Shown here: positions 48,582 to 56,801 of the stretch, one piece after another
Layout of the letters: each line of letters starts with the position of its first letter
Numbering within the stretch: position 1 is the first letter of the stretch
Origin: Gammaproteobacteria bacterium
GTDB lineage: Bacteria; Pseudomonadota; Gammaproteobacteria; Nevskiales; Nevskiaceae
Direction: 5' to 3'
DNA length: 64,000 bases
Assembly (NCBI GenBank): GCA_026398875.1
Contig: JAPLSB010000012.1
Coordinates: 34,323-98,322, forward strand
Translations under genes and position numbers: made by a program
Notes under the pieces: generated by a model
What the model saw: the letters and a program-made list of their open reading frames with translations, nothing else
Told to the model about the DNA's origin: nothing
Database searches by the model: none

Positions 48582-49577
48582 TCAGGTGCCAGCGGGCACA
48601 GATGCATCGAGCACGTCGGCAAGCCGTGCCGAAGCACCGCGCAGCGCCGGCAGCTCGGCAACGATCTGCACGGTCGCGATGCGGGCGAGATAGTCGGCGA
48701 AGCGGCCCTTGGCTTCGAAGCGGGCGCGGAAGCGGCTGCGGTCGAAGGCGCTGCCGAGGCCGGCGATCACGCCGCCGCCGAGGTAGACGCCGCCGAAGCT
48801 GCCCAGCGTCAGCGCCAGGCTGCCGGCAAAGCCGCCGAGCATGCCGCTGAACAGCGCTGCGGTCTCGACGCAGAACGGACAGCTGCTGGCCTGTGCCTCG
48901 GCGGCCACTTCGGCGGCCAGCAGCGGCTGCGGCGGCGCACCGTCCAGCTCGCGCAGCGCATCGTGGATCAGCACCAGCCCCGGGCCGGAGATCAGCCGCT
49001 CGGCCGAAACATGCGGATACCGGCGGCGCACCACGTTGAGCAGCGCCGACTCGCGGGCATCGTGCGGCGCGAAGCTGGCGTGTCCGCCTTCGCTGGCCAG
49101 CGCCGTCCAGCGGCCGCCGCAGGGAATCAGCCCCGAGACGCCAAGCCCGGTGCCGGGCCCGACCAGCGCGATCGCCGCGTCCGGGCGCCGTTCGCCGCCG
49201 CCGATCGCCAGCAGTTCGTGCTCGGCGAGTTTCGGCAGCGCCAGCGCCAGTGCCGTGAAATCGTTGATCAGCAGCAGCGTGTCGAAGCCGAGCGCGCGCC
49301 GGGTCGCCTCGATCGAGAACGCCCACGGGTGGTTGGTCATCTTCACGGCGTCGCCGTCGACCGGGGTCGCGATCGCGATCGCGGCATGGCGAACCGGCGG
49401 CTGGCCGGCACTGGCGAGAAACGAGCGGATCGCCGCTTCCAGCGATGCATGGGCCGCGCAGGCCAGCACCGCTGATGCGCCAAGCACGCCGGGAGCGGCT
49501 TCCAGCGCCAGCCGCACGTTGGTGCCGCCGACATCGCCGAGCAGCCGTGGCTGCGGATACGGGACTGCAGTGCTCAT
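48582..49577 (-). CDS. glk: Glucokinase
   Basis: This 331-residue protein matches the bacterial Glk family: LLGDVGGTNVRLAL (ATP-binding phosphate-1) near the N-terminus, LINDFTALALALP, GPGTGLGVSGLI and SEGGHASFAP. It phosphorylates glucose released by the sucrose-splitting enzyme. The start at 49577 ([14 protein letters not shown]) overlaps the MFS transporter stop by four bases; the long frame reading back to 50741 is the transporter's shadow. It is coupled to both its neighbours. Confidence 0.94.
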   Translation of the reverse strand: MSTAVPYPQPRLLGDVGGTNVRLALEAAPGVLGASAVLACAAHASLEAAIRSFLASAGQPPVRHAAIAIATPVDGDAVKMTNHPWAFSIEATRRALGFDTLLLINDFTALALALPKLAEHELLAIGGGERRPDAAIALVGPGTGLGVSGLIPCGGRWTALASEGGHASFAPHDARESALLNVVRRRYPHVSAERLISGPGLVLIHDALRELDGAPPQPLLAAEVAAEAQASSCPFCVETAALFSGMLGGFAGSLALTLGSFGGVYLGGGVIAGLGSAFDRSRFRARFEAKGRFADYLARIATVQIVAELPALRGASARLADVLDASVPAGT

Positions 49578-50887
49578 CGGGTAGCTCCGGCGAGCGCCGG
49601 TGTGCGCACCCGCAACACGGCCAGCGCGCCGATCAGCAGCAGTGCGCCGGCCAGGCGGATGACGTTTTCCGGGCGGCTGTCGAGCAAGGGCGCATAGAGC
49701 AGCGGCAGCGTGGCGATCTGGATCAGCATCGGAATGACGATGAACAGGTTGAACAGGCCCATGTACAGGCCGGTGCGGTGGGACGGCACGCTGCCGGCCA
49801 GCATCACGTACGGGTTGCCCATGATGCTGGCCCACGCAAGGCCGATGCCGATCATCGGCAGGTACAGCCAGGTCTGGTTGTCGATCGCCGGAATCGCCAG
49901 CATGCCCGCGCCAGCCAACGCCAGGCAGATCGCGTGCATCGGCTTGGGCCCGAGCCGGCGGGTCAGCGGCACCATCGCGAACGCGGCGACGAAGGCCACC
50001 GCGTTGTAGAAGCCGCCGAGCGTGCCGACCGCAAGCCCCGCCGCGCGCAGCGCCGCATCCGGCTCGCCGACATCGGCGAACAGCGTTCGCGACAGCGACA
50101 GCGCGATGTACTGCCAGTAGCAGAACAGCGCGTACCACTGGCACAGGCAGACCGGGAACAGCTGGCGCATCGTCGGTGGCATCGTGCGGATGCCGTCGAC
50201 GATCTCGGCCAGCGTCGCCTGCCAGCCGCGCGGTGCGGCGGCGATCGCCAGCTGTTCGGCCGTGCTCAGCGGCAGTTCCCGCGTGCTCAGCAAGGTGATC
50301 AGGATCGAGCCGATCGAGAACACCGCGCCGGTCGTGAACGCGGCGATCGTCACCAGCGGAATGTTGTGGCCGTTCACCGCGTTGACATCGAAACCGATCA
50401 GCACGAACAGCGCCGGTGCCAGGTAGGCCAGGGTCTGACCCAGGCCGGTGAAGCCGCTCTGCATCAGGTAGCCCAGCGCGTGCTGCGGCGGATCGAGACG
50501 GTCGGCAACGAAGGCGCGGTATGGCTCCATCGTCACGTTGTTGGCGGCATCGAGTATCCACAGCAGGCTGGCCGCCATCCACAGGGTCGGGCTGTGCGGC
50601 ATCGCCAGCAGTGCCAGGCTGCAGACGATCGCGCCGATCAAAAAGTACGGCGTGCGCCGGCCCCAGCGGCTCAGCGTGCGATCGCTCAGCGCGCCGATGA
50701 TCGGCTGCACCAGCAGGCCGGTCATCGGCCCGGCCAGCCACAGGTACGGCAGGCTGGCTTCGTCGGCGCCCAGATAGCGGTAGATCGGGCTCATGTTGCT
50801 TTGCTGCAGCCCGAAGCTGAACTGGATGCCGAAGAAGCCGAAATTCATCGCCACGATCTGGGCGAACGACAGGGTCGGTTTGCGCAT
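49574..50887 (-). CDS. MFS sugar transporter (SuxC/SLC45-like)
   Basis: This 437-residue major-facilitator protein has about twelve helices. The motif [22 protein letters not shown] (loop 2-3) is typical of the SLC45-like sugar-transporter branch that includes the Xanthomonas sucrose carrier SuxC. Position between the glucosidase-type enzyme and the glucokinase fits import of sucrose across the inner membrane. It starts 19 bases after the amylosucrase-family gene stop and overlaps glk. Transport of another disaccharide cannot be excluded. Confidence 0.88.
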   Translation of the reverse strand: MRKPTLSFAQIVAMNFGFFGIQFSFGLQQSNMSPIYRYLGADEASLPYLWLAGPMTGLLVQPIIGALSDRTLSRWGRRTPYFLIGAIVCSLALLAMPHSPTLWMAASLLWILDAANNVTMEPYRAFVADRLDPPQHALGYLMQSGFTGLGQTLAYLAPALFVLIGFDVNAVNGHNIPLVTIAAFTTGAVFSIGSILITLLSTRELPLSTAEQLAIAAAPRGWQATLAEIVDGIRTMPPTMRQLFPVCLCQWYALFCYWQYIALSLSRTLFADVGEPDAALRAAGLAVGTLGGFYNAVAFVAAFAMVPLTRRLGPKPMHAICLALAGAGMLAIPAIDNQTWLYLPMIGIGLAWASIMGNPYVMLAGSVPSHRTGLYMGLFNLFIVIPMLIQIATLPLLYAPLLDSRPENVIRLAGALLLIGALAVLRVRTPALAGATR

Positions 50888-50906
50888 CGCGGCGAGTCTC
50901 GTGCGG

Positions 50907-52808
50907 TCAGTCGGCAGCGGTCAGCCACAGCATCGATCCGCCGGGCAGCGGCTGACCGGAATCCAGCGGCTGGCCCGACAAGGCATCGGTCCAGTGCTGG
51001 CCGCCGGGGAGTGCGGCCAGCGGCAGCGGGCGCGCTTCGGCAGCGAAGTTGAACACGGCGACGAAGCGATCACCGCGCGCCAGCAGCAGCAGCGCCGGAT
51101 CGTCGACCGGCAGGCGCTGGCGCGGCGCATTGGCCGACAGCGCCGGCAGCGCGCGCCGACATGCGGCCAGCTGCTGCAGCCGCGTGAACACGCGCTCGGC
51201 GCCCATGCCCGGCTGGTCGCGGGCCGCCAGCCGGTGGGCATCAAGCCGGGGCCGCTGCAGCCAGCGGCCATCGGCGGCGCGCGCGGTTGCCAGCTCGGCG
51301 CTGTCGTCGTTCGGCTGCCCGAGTTCGTCGCCCATGTAGATCAGCGGCAGGCCGCCGAATGCGAACGCCAGCCCATAGAGCAGCTGCAGGCGCTGCTCGG
51401 CGGCGTCGCGGGCGCGGTCGTCGTCGGCGTTGGCCAGCCCGACCAGCGAAGCGGTCATGCCGTTGGTACCGAACACCGGCACGGTCTCGCTGGCCTGGAA
51501 ATGCGCGCCCCGGGCATAGCTGCCCGGGCTTTCGCCAGCGAGGAAGCGGGTCACCTTCAGCAGCCGCGCGAAGTAGTCGTCGCCGGCATCGGCGATCTCC
51601 GGCTTCAGCGTGCTCCAGACGATGTCGTCATGGCAGCGCACGTAGGTCAGCCAGCTGTTGCCGGCCGGCAGTTCCGGCGTGGCATCGATGACCCGGTTCA
51701 GCAGATCGCTGCGCTGTTCGGCCAGTGCCGCCCAGCCGGCGGCCATCAGGCTGGAGTGGTAGGCCAGATGGCATTCGTGGCCGCGCGCGTCGCTGCTGCC
51801 GAAGTACGGCGGCAGGTCGCGGGTCGGCACGATTGCTTCGGCCTTCAGCAGCACGCCGGGTGCGACGATGTCGATGATCGCGCGCAGCGCCTGCAGGATC
51901 GTGTGTACCTCGGGCTCATTGACGCAGGGCCCGCCTTCGCGCTTCCACAAGAATGGCGCGGAATCGAGCCGGAACACTTCCACGCCCAGATTGGCCAGCC
52001 GGATCAGCGCGCAGGCGATCTCGGCGAACACTTCCGGATTGCGGTAATCGAGATCCCACTGGTACGGGTAGAACGTCGTCCAGACCCAGCCGCCAAGCGG
52101 CGGCATTTCGGTGAAGTTGCCTGGGGCCACGTCCGGGAATACCTGACCGAGCGTGCTTTCCCAGCGATCGACGGCGCTGCGTTCGCGGACCACGCGGAAG
52201 TAGCGCCGGTAGCGGGCCTCGCCACGCTTGGCGGCCAGTGCCCAGGGATGGTCGTCGGCAACGTGATTGAGCACGAAGTCCGCGCACAGGCTGATGCCGG
52301 CGGCGCGCAGCCGTTCGGTCAGCGCCAGCAGATCGTCGTTGTTTCCCAGCCTCGGCTCGACCTCGTCGAAGCTCGATACCGCGAAGCCGCCGTCGTTGTC
52401 GCCGGCGCGCATCTTCAGGAACGGCAGCAGGTGCAGGTAGCGGACGCCGAGCTTCTGTAGGTGGTCGACGCGATGGGCGACACCGTTCAGCGTGCCACCG
52501 AAGCGATCGACGTAGGCGCAGTAGCCGAGCATGCCGGGCTGGGCCAGCCAGCCGGGATCGGCGGCGCGCGCGGTATCCAGTGCGGCCAGCGCAGCCGGCC
52601 GGGCGGCCGCCAGTTGGCCCAGCGTGCCGAACAGCGTTTCGAGCCATTCGGCGAAATCCGGCTGGGCGCCGTACAGCGCGTCCAGCCGGGACAGCAGTCG
52701 TTCGGCAACGCCGTCATGGCGTGCCGCAAGCTGAGCGCGCTGGTCGGCCGGAATGCCGGCGAGCAGCGCGTCTCGTGCAAGTGAATAGGAGTCGTGCGAC
52801 GTGAGCAT
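50907..52808 (-). CDS. Amylosucrase/sucrose hydrolase-family enzyme (GH13_4)
   Basis: This 633-residue cytoplasmic enzyme belongs to the amylosucrase group of family GH13, which splits sucrose and either hydrolyses the glucosyl intermediate or builds alpha-glucan. Catalytic residues visible are D282 (FRLDSAPF, nucleophile), E324 (LKAEAIV, acid/base) and D394 (VRCHDDI), with H182 in FVLNHVADDH and D139 in GDNDGGF for the -1 subsite. The position matching Arg226 of Neisseria amylosucrase (TLREIFPD) is glycine, G221 (TLGQVFPD), by recall. That favours hydrolysis over polymer synthesis. It follows the TonB receptor gene and precedes the transporter, as in the Xanthomonas sux locus. Confidence 0.88.
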   Translation of the reverse strand: MLTSHDSYSLARDALLAGIPADQRAQLAARHDGVAERLLSRLDALYGAQPDFAEWLETLFGTLGQLAAARPAALAALDTARAADPGWLAQPGMLGYCAYVDRFGGTLNGVAHRVDHLQKLGVRYLHLLPFLKMRAGDNDGGFAVSSFDEVEPRLGNNDDLLALTERLRAAGISLCADFVLNHVADDHPWALAAKRGEARYRRYFRVVRERSAVDRWESTLGQVFPDVAPGNFTEMPPLGGWVWTTFYPYQWDLDYRNPEVFAEIACALIRLANLGVEVFRLDSAPFLWKREGGPCVNEPEVHTILQALRAIIDIVAPGVLLKAEAIVPTRDLPPYFGSSDARGHECHLAYHSSLMAAGWAALAEQRSDLLNRVIDATPELPAGNSWLTYVRCHDDIVWSTLKPEIADAGDDYFARLLKVTRFLAGESPGSYARGAHFQASETVPVFGTNGMTASLVGLANADDDRARDAAEQRLQLLYGLAFAFGGLPLIYMGDELGQPNDDSAELATARAADGRWLQRPRLDAHRLAARDQPGMGAERVFTRLQQLAACRRALPALSANAPRQRLPVDDPALLLLARGDRFVAVFNFAAEARPLPLAALPGGQHWTDALSGQPLDSGQPLPGGSMLWLTAAD

Positions 52809-52822
52809 GGTCGTCGGAGGGA

Positions 52823-52864
52823 CGGCGGCAGCGTGCGCCGGGGATGGGCGCCGCGCTGCCGCCG
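52823..52864. repeat. Hairpin between the sucrose TonB receptor gene and the amylosucrase-family gene
   Basis: CGGCGGCAGCG (52823-52833) pairs with CGCTGCCGCCG (52854-52864) and the arms extend into GCGCC/GGCGC. The stem lies between the receptor stop (52871) and the enzyme start (52808), with no T run. It may stabilise the receptor mRNA or lower downstream expression. Confidence 0.6.
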
Positions 52865-52870
52865 GAGCGG

Positions 52871-55372
52871 TCAGAACTCGTAGCGCAGCGCGCCGAGCAG
52901 CGAGCGGCCGCTGAGCGGACGGGCGCGGATCAGGTCGCCCGAGACGCCGGTGGCTTCTTCGGCTTCGGTGACCACGAACTCGTCGAACAGATTGTTGACC
53001 GACAGCGACAGCGTCACCGCCTTCGTCAGCTGGTAGGCCGCATAGCTGTTGACCAGCGTGTAGGCCTGTTGCTTCAGCGCGTTGGCGAGCTGGTTCTGGT
53101 CGTTCAGGTAGTAGCCGGTCGAGCCCTGCAGCGTGATGCCGGCCATCCAGCTCTCGGCCTTCCAGCGCGGCGAGATCGTCCAGATCAGGTCGGCCTGACG
53201 GCGCGGCTTGTTGCCGACGACATCCGGGTTGACGCGGTCCTTGTCGATGCGGGCATGCGTGTAGGTGGCGTTGCCGGCCACTTCGAAGCCGGTGCCGACC
53301 AGACGCCAGTTGCCTTCCAGTTCGACACCGAAGGCTTCGTAGGTGCGCAGGAAGGTGTTGCCGGATGTGATGTCGGCGTTGGTTTCGTCGGTGATCGTGT
53401 AGAACGCCGTCGGGTACACCGACCAGCCGCGACCCTTGTACTTGTAGCCGGCTTCCAGCTGGCGAACCGTGTCGTAGCCCTTGGTGTTGTCACCGAGCGA
53501 GCCATCGGCGTTCAGCGCACCAGCGACCTGCAGCAGGCGATCGGCCGCGAAGCGCGCGCCGACCGAGTAGCGGCCGAACACCGACGACTTCGGATCGATG
53601 CGCCAGGCGCCGCCGAGCGAGTACTCGAAGTGGTCGGCGCGATAGTTCACGCGACCGCTCGGATCGACCCCGGTGACGAACGCCGCGCCGACCGTTTCCA
53701 GGCCTGGCGTGATCGTGCCGTTGCCGTCGTAGTCGATCGGTACGCCGCCGCCGCTCTGGTACAGCGTGCCGCGCGCGCGGACGGTGTCGAAGCGGCCGCT
53801 GACATCCCAGCTGAACGCACCGAGCTGGCCGCCGAGGTTCAGGTACGGCGCCGCCGTGTCGTAGTTCAGGTCCCACGACCACGACAGCAGGCCGGGGTTG
53901 TACAGGCCGTTGTTGTTCGAGATCTGGTCGCCGTTTGGTGCCGTGACCTGCAGGCCGACCGAATTCTGGCCGACCGTCTGCAGCAGGAACTGCCACGAAT
54001 TCCAGTCGATCGCGACCTTCTGCCGCGAGTAGTAGAAGCCGGCCGTGGCATTGATGCCGGCAAAGGTCTTGCTCAGCTTCAGGTCGTTGACCAGCAGGCC
54101 GACGTCGTTGAACGTGGTGTCGAACAACAGATTCTGGAACGCCAGACCGTTGTACGCCGTGCCGCGGCCCGGGCCCTGACCCAGCAGCACGGTCGAGCCG
54201 GTGCAGCTGTCGCAAAGGCCATCGGCCAGCGTCTGGGCGTCGCCGATGCCGGCGGTGAACGGCGAGATGAAGCCGCCGGAGATTTCCGAGTTGCGGAACT
54301 TGTTGTTGACGCGCCAGCCGTCGCCGACGCCGTGATCGAACTCGAAGCCGAACGCAGTGACCTTGGCATTGATGCCGTCGGTCAGATCGCGGTTCACGCG
54401 GTTGCCGAAGGCGTCGTAGCTGACGATCTGCGTCTGGTAGCTGCTGTACAGCGAGTCGCGGCTGGCATCGAAGCCCGGCACGCCGCCGTAGCTGCCGCCG
54501 CCCTTCACGCGCACCGGTGCTGGCAGATAGGTCGACACGCGGTCGTTCAGGTGCTTGAAGTGCAGGCGCAGGAAGCCGTCGTCGAGCAGCTTGGTGACAT
54601 TGGCCTTGATCTGGCCGCCGTTGTCGCCGGTGAAGCCGGTGTTGCGCACGCCTTCGCCGGTCCGGTAGAAGCCGCCGACGTGGTAGCGAAGATCGCTGCC
54701 GAGCTTGCCGCCGTAAGCGAAATCGGTGCGGTAGGTGGTGTAGTCGATGCCGACGCTCTGCGCCACCGAGCCGCCTTCTTCCTCGCCGGTGTTGCTGATG
54801 AAGTTGATGATGCCGCCCGGCGAGTTGCTGGCAAAGGTCGAGGCCGAGCCGCCGCGAATCGATTCCAGTCGCTGCACCGAGCCGTCGAAGCGCAGGAAGT
54901 TGTCGATGTTGGCGAAGTTCAGGTCGCCGAATTCCAGCACCGGCAGGCCGTCTTCCCAGAGCTGCAGGTACTTCGAGCCGCCGGTCGCCAGCGGAATGCC
55001 GCGAATGGTGATGTTGGCGTTGCCTTCGCCGCCCGAGGATTCGGCGCGGATGCCGGGCAGGCTGCGGAACAGTTCTTCGGTCGAACGCGGCGCCAGCTGC
55101 AGCGCTGCACCGGCGTCGATCGAACTGGCGGAGACGCTGGAGTCGAGCCGGTTCACCGGCCGCGCGACGGCGGTGACGACAACCGCATCAAGCTGCGTGG
55201 TGTCGCGTTCGGCTGCTGCGGGTGCGGCCGCCGGTGCACTGCCTTCGGAGGCCGGTTTGCTTTCGGAGGCTTCGGTCGCGGCTTCGGCCGCGTGCAGCGC
55301 GGCGGGCTGGATCATCGCCAGCGCGACGGCCGTGGTGATCAGGCGCTTCTTGTGATGCAGCTCTGTCTTCAT
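52871..55372 (-). CDS. TonB-dependent outer-membrane receptor of the sucrose cluster (SuxB-like)
   Basis: This 833-residue receptor has a signal peptide (LITTAVALAMIQPAALHA), an Ala/Glu/Ser-rich linker, a TonB-box-like DAVVVTA near residue 60, a plug domain (RSTEELFRSLPGIRAESSGGEGNANITIRGIP) and a long barrel ending in LLGALRYEF with terminal phenylalanine. Cluster context indicates uptake of sucrose across the outer membrane. ATG 55372 has a GGAGG seven to ten bases upstream (GGAGGAGAGACACC). Upstream lie a promoter and two LacI-type operators, so expression is probably repressed when sucrose is absent. It leads the gene set down to the fructokinase. Confidence 0.92.
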   Translation of the reverse strand: MKTELHHKKRLITTAVALAMIQPAALHAAEAATEASESKPASEGSAPAAAPAAAERDTTQLDAVVVTAVARPVNRLDSSVSASSIDAGAALQLAPRSTEELFRSLPGIRAESSGGEGNANITIRGIPLATGGSKYLQLWEDGLPVLEFGDLNFANIDNFLRFDGSVQRLESIRGGSASTFASNSPGGIINFISNTGEEEGGSVAQSVGIDYTTYRTDFAYGGKLGSDLRYHVGGFYRTGEGVRNTGFTGDNGGQIKANVTKLLDDGFLRLHFKHLNDRVSTYLPAPVRVKGGGSYGGVPGFDASRDSLYSSYQTQIVSYDAFGNRVNRDLTDGINAKVTAFGFEFDHGVGDGWRVNNKFRNSEISGGFISPFTAGIGDAQTLADGLCDSCTGSTVLLGQGPGRGTAYNGLAFQNLLFDTTFNDVGLLVNDLKLSKTFAGINATAGFYYSRQKVAIDWNSWQFLLQTVGQNSVGLQVTAPNGDQISNNNGLYNPGLLSWSWDLNYDTAAPYLNLGGQLGAFSWDVSGRFDTVRARGTLYQSGGGVPIDYDGNGTITPGLETVGAAFVTGVDPSGRVNYRADHFEYSLGGAWRIDPKSSVFGRYSVGARFAADRLLQVAGALNADGSLGDNTKGYDTVRQLEAGYKYKGRGWSVYPTAFYTITDETNADITSGNTFLRTYEAFGVELEGNWRLVGTGFEVAGNATYTHARIDKDRVNPDVVGNKPRRQADLIWTISPRWKAESWMAGITLQGSTGYYLNDQNQLANALKQQAYTLVNSYAAYQLTKAVTLSLSVNNLFDEFVVTEAEEATGVSGDLIRARPLSGRSLLGALRYEF

Positions 55373-55478
55373 GGTGTCTCTCCTCCACATGAGTGATCGA
55401 TCTCGATCGTCGGCGTCGTCGGCCACCGCCTTGGCAATCCGGCGGATACGGTCCCGTCACGTCACGACCGGGGCGGCG

Positions 55479-55507
55479 AATATGGCAGTCGATGAAATCG
55501 ATTGCAA
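55479..55507 (-). promoter_or_regulatory. Candidate sigma-70 promoter of the TonB receptor gene
   Basis: On the minus strand TTGCAA (55507-55502) is followed, 17 bases on, by CATATT (55484-55479). Each hexamer matches consensus at four of six positions. The -35 box overlaps the perfect LacI-type operator, giving a simple repression layout. Confidence 0.5.
55493..55506. promoter_or_regulatory. LacI-family operator 1 (probable SuxR-type site)
   Basis: TGAAATCGATTGCA fits the LacI-family consensus TGNAANCGNTTNCA with no mismatch. It overlaps the -35 region and spacer of the promoter at 55479-55507. The adjacent LacI-type regulator gene is the obvious binding candidate. Confidence 0.7.
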
Positions 55508-55579
55508 ATTGATGAACAAAGTGTTCATTCAAGTCTGCAAGTCATTGCCAGCATGAAGAACTTTGAAAAGGTATGAGGA

Positions 55580-55593
55580 TGGTATCGATTGCA
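55580..55593. promoter_or_regulatory. LacI-family operator 2
   Basis: TGGTATCGATTGCA matches the same consensus with one mismatch and shares TATCGATTGCA nearly exactly with operator 1. The centres are 87 bases apart, a spacing that would allow looping. Confidence 0.55.
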
Positions 55594-55695
55594 GCATTGA
55601 TCCATCGCCGACGGCGCTGCCGCGTCTGACGGTCGCTTTCGAGACCGGCCAGCGCCGGCCTGTCCGTCGCGATCAGGGCGCTGTCAGGCCGACTG

Positions 55696-56733
55696 CTAGC
55701 TGCTGCCGCGGATCACCAGTTCGGTGGCCACGATCCGCGACGCCGGGATGCTGCCGCTGTCGACCTGCTCCAGCAGGGCATCAACCAGTGCCCGGCCACC
55801 GGCGTCGATGGCCTGGCGGATGGTGGTCAGCGGCGGGTGGAAGTAGCTGGCCATCGGCACGTCGTCGTAGCCGACAACGGCGACATCCTGCGGCACCTTC
55901 AGGCCGCGTTCCTGCAGCGCGCCGATGGCGGTCATCGCCATCACGTCGCTGCAGGCGAAGATCGCGTCGAATGGCTCGCCGCTGGCCAGCAGCCGATCGA
56001 CAGCAGCCCGCGCGCCGTCCGGAAGGAACGAGGCGTGCAGTTCCAGCGCCGGGTTCGCGGCAACGCCATGCCGGACCAGCGCCTGCCGGTAGCCGCTGCG
56101 GCGCAAGGCGACTTCCGGCAGTTCGACATCTCCGAAGAAAGCAATCCGTCGCCGGCCGCTGAGCAGCAGGTGGTCGGTGGCCATGTCGCCGCCAGCGACG
56201 TTGTCGCAGCCGACCGTGCAGTAGCGCTGTGCCGGCAGCTGTCCGCCCCAGACCACCAGCGGCACGCCGCGATCAGCCAGCGCATCGAGCACCGCATGCT
56301 GGCGCCACTGGCCAACGACGATCACGCCAACCGCTCGGCCGCTGTCGTACAGCTGGGCGGCGCTCTGCAGATCGGCGGCATCGACCCGCGACAGCAGCAG
56401 CGCGTAGCCACGCTCGGTCAGCACGTCGGCCACGCTGCCGAGCATGCTCAGGAAGAACGGATCGGACACTCGCTGCCGGGCGGCGGGGTCGTACGGCACG
56501 ACCATCGCGATCGTCCGGTTCTGGCGCAGACGCAGGTTCTTGGCGTCGACGTTGATCGTGTAGTTCAGCGAGCGCGCCAGTTCGGCAATCCGCGTCCGGG
56601 TTTCGTCAGTGACCAGCGGGCTGTTGTTCAGCGCACGCGACACGGTGGCCGTCGACACGCCGGCAAGGCGCGCGATGTCGGCCATCTGCAGACGCTTCGG
56701 GCCATTGCCACGGGGAGGACGTCGGTCAGTCAT
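55696..56733 (-). CDS. LacI-family transcriptional regulator of the sucrose cluster (SuxR-like)
   Basis: This 345-residue repressor has the LacI helix-turn-helix and hinge near the N-terminus: LQMADIARLAGVSTATVSRALNNSPLVTDETRTRIAELARSLNY. A periplasmic-binding-protein-like effector domain follows, including DDVPMASYFHPPLTTIRQ near the end. I start at ATG 56733 (MTDRRPPRGNGPKRL), as the further in-frame start at 56778 adds poorly conserved sequence. Its neighbours identify it as the probable regulator of sucrose uptake; the two operators downstream support this. The effector (sucrose, fructose or a phosphosugar) is unknown. Confidence 0.9.
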   Translation of the reverse strand: MTDRRPPRGNGPKRLQMADIARLAGVSTATVSRALNNSPLVTDETRTRIAELARSLNYTINVDAKNLRLRQNRTIAMVVPYDPAARQRVSDPFFLSMLGSVADVLTERGYALLLSRVDAADLQSAAQLYDSGRAVGVIVVGQWRQHAVLDALADRGVPLVVWGGQLPAQRYCTVGCDNVAGGDMATDHLLLSGRRRIAFFGDVELPEVALRRSGYRQALVRHGVAANPALELHASFLPDGARAAVDRLLASGEPFDAIFACSDVMAMTAIGALQERGLKVPQDVAVVGYDDVPMASYFHPPLTTIRQAIDAGGRALVDALLEQVDSGSIPASRIVATELVIRGSS

Positions 56734-56801
56734 GGCCTTGAAGCTTACTGACTCGTCATCCCGACCGCGCATCGACACGGCCTGCGGTCACCGCCAACCG
56801 C

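Larger units (their letters stand above)
55373..55695. other. Regulatory region of the sucrose cluster
   Basis: This 323-base gap between the lacI-type regulator stop and the TonB receptor start contains a sigma-70-like promoter (55479-55507) and two LacI-type operator sequences (55493-55506 and 55580-55593). I see no gene. Confidence 0.7.

Noticed and set aside
52844..55396. 850-codon plus-strand frame across the TonB receptor
   Set aside because: It is the GC-rich antisense shadow; the minus-strand frame has signal peptide, plug and barrel.
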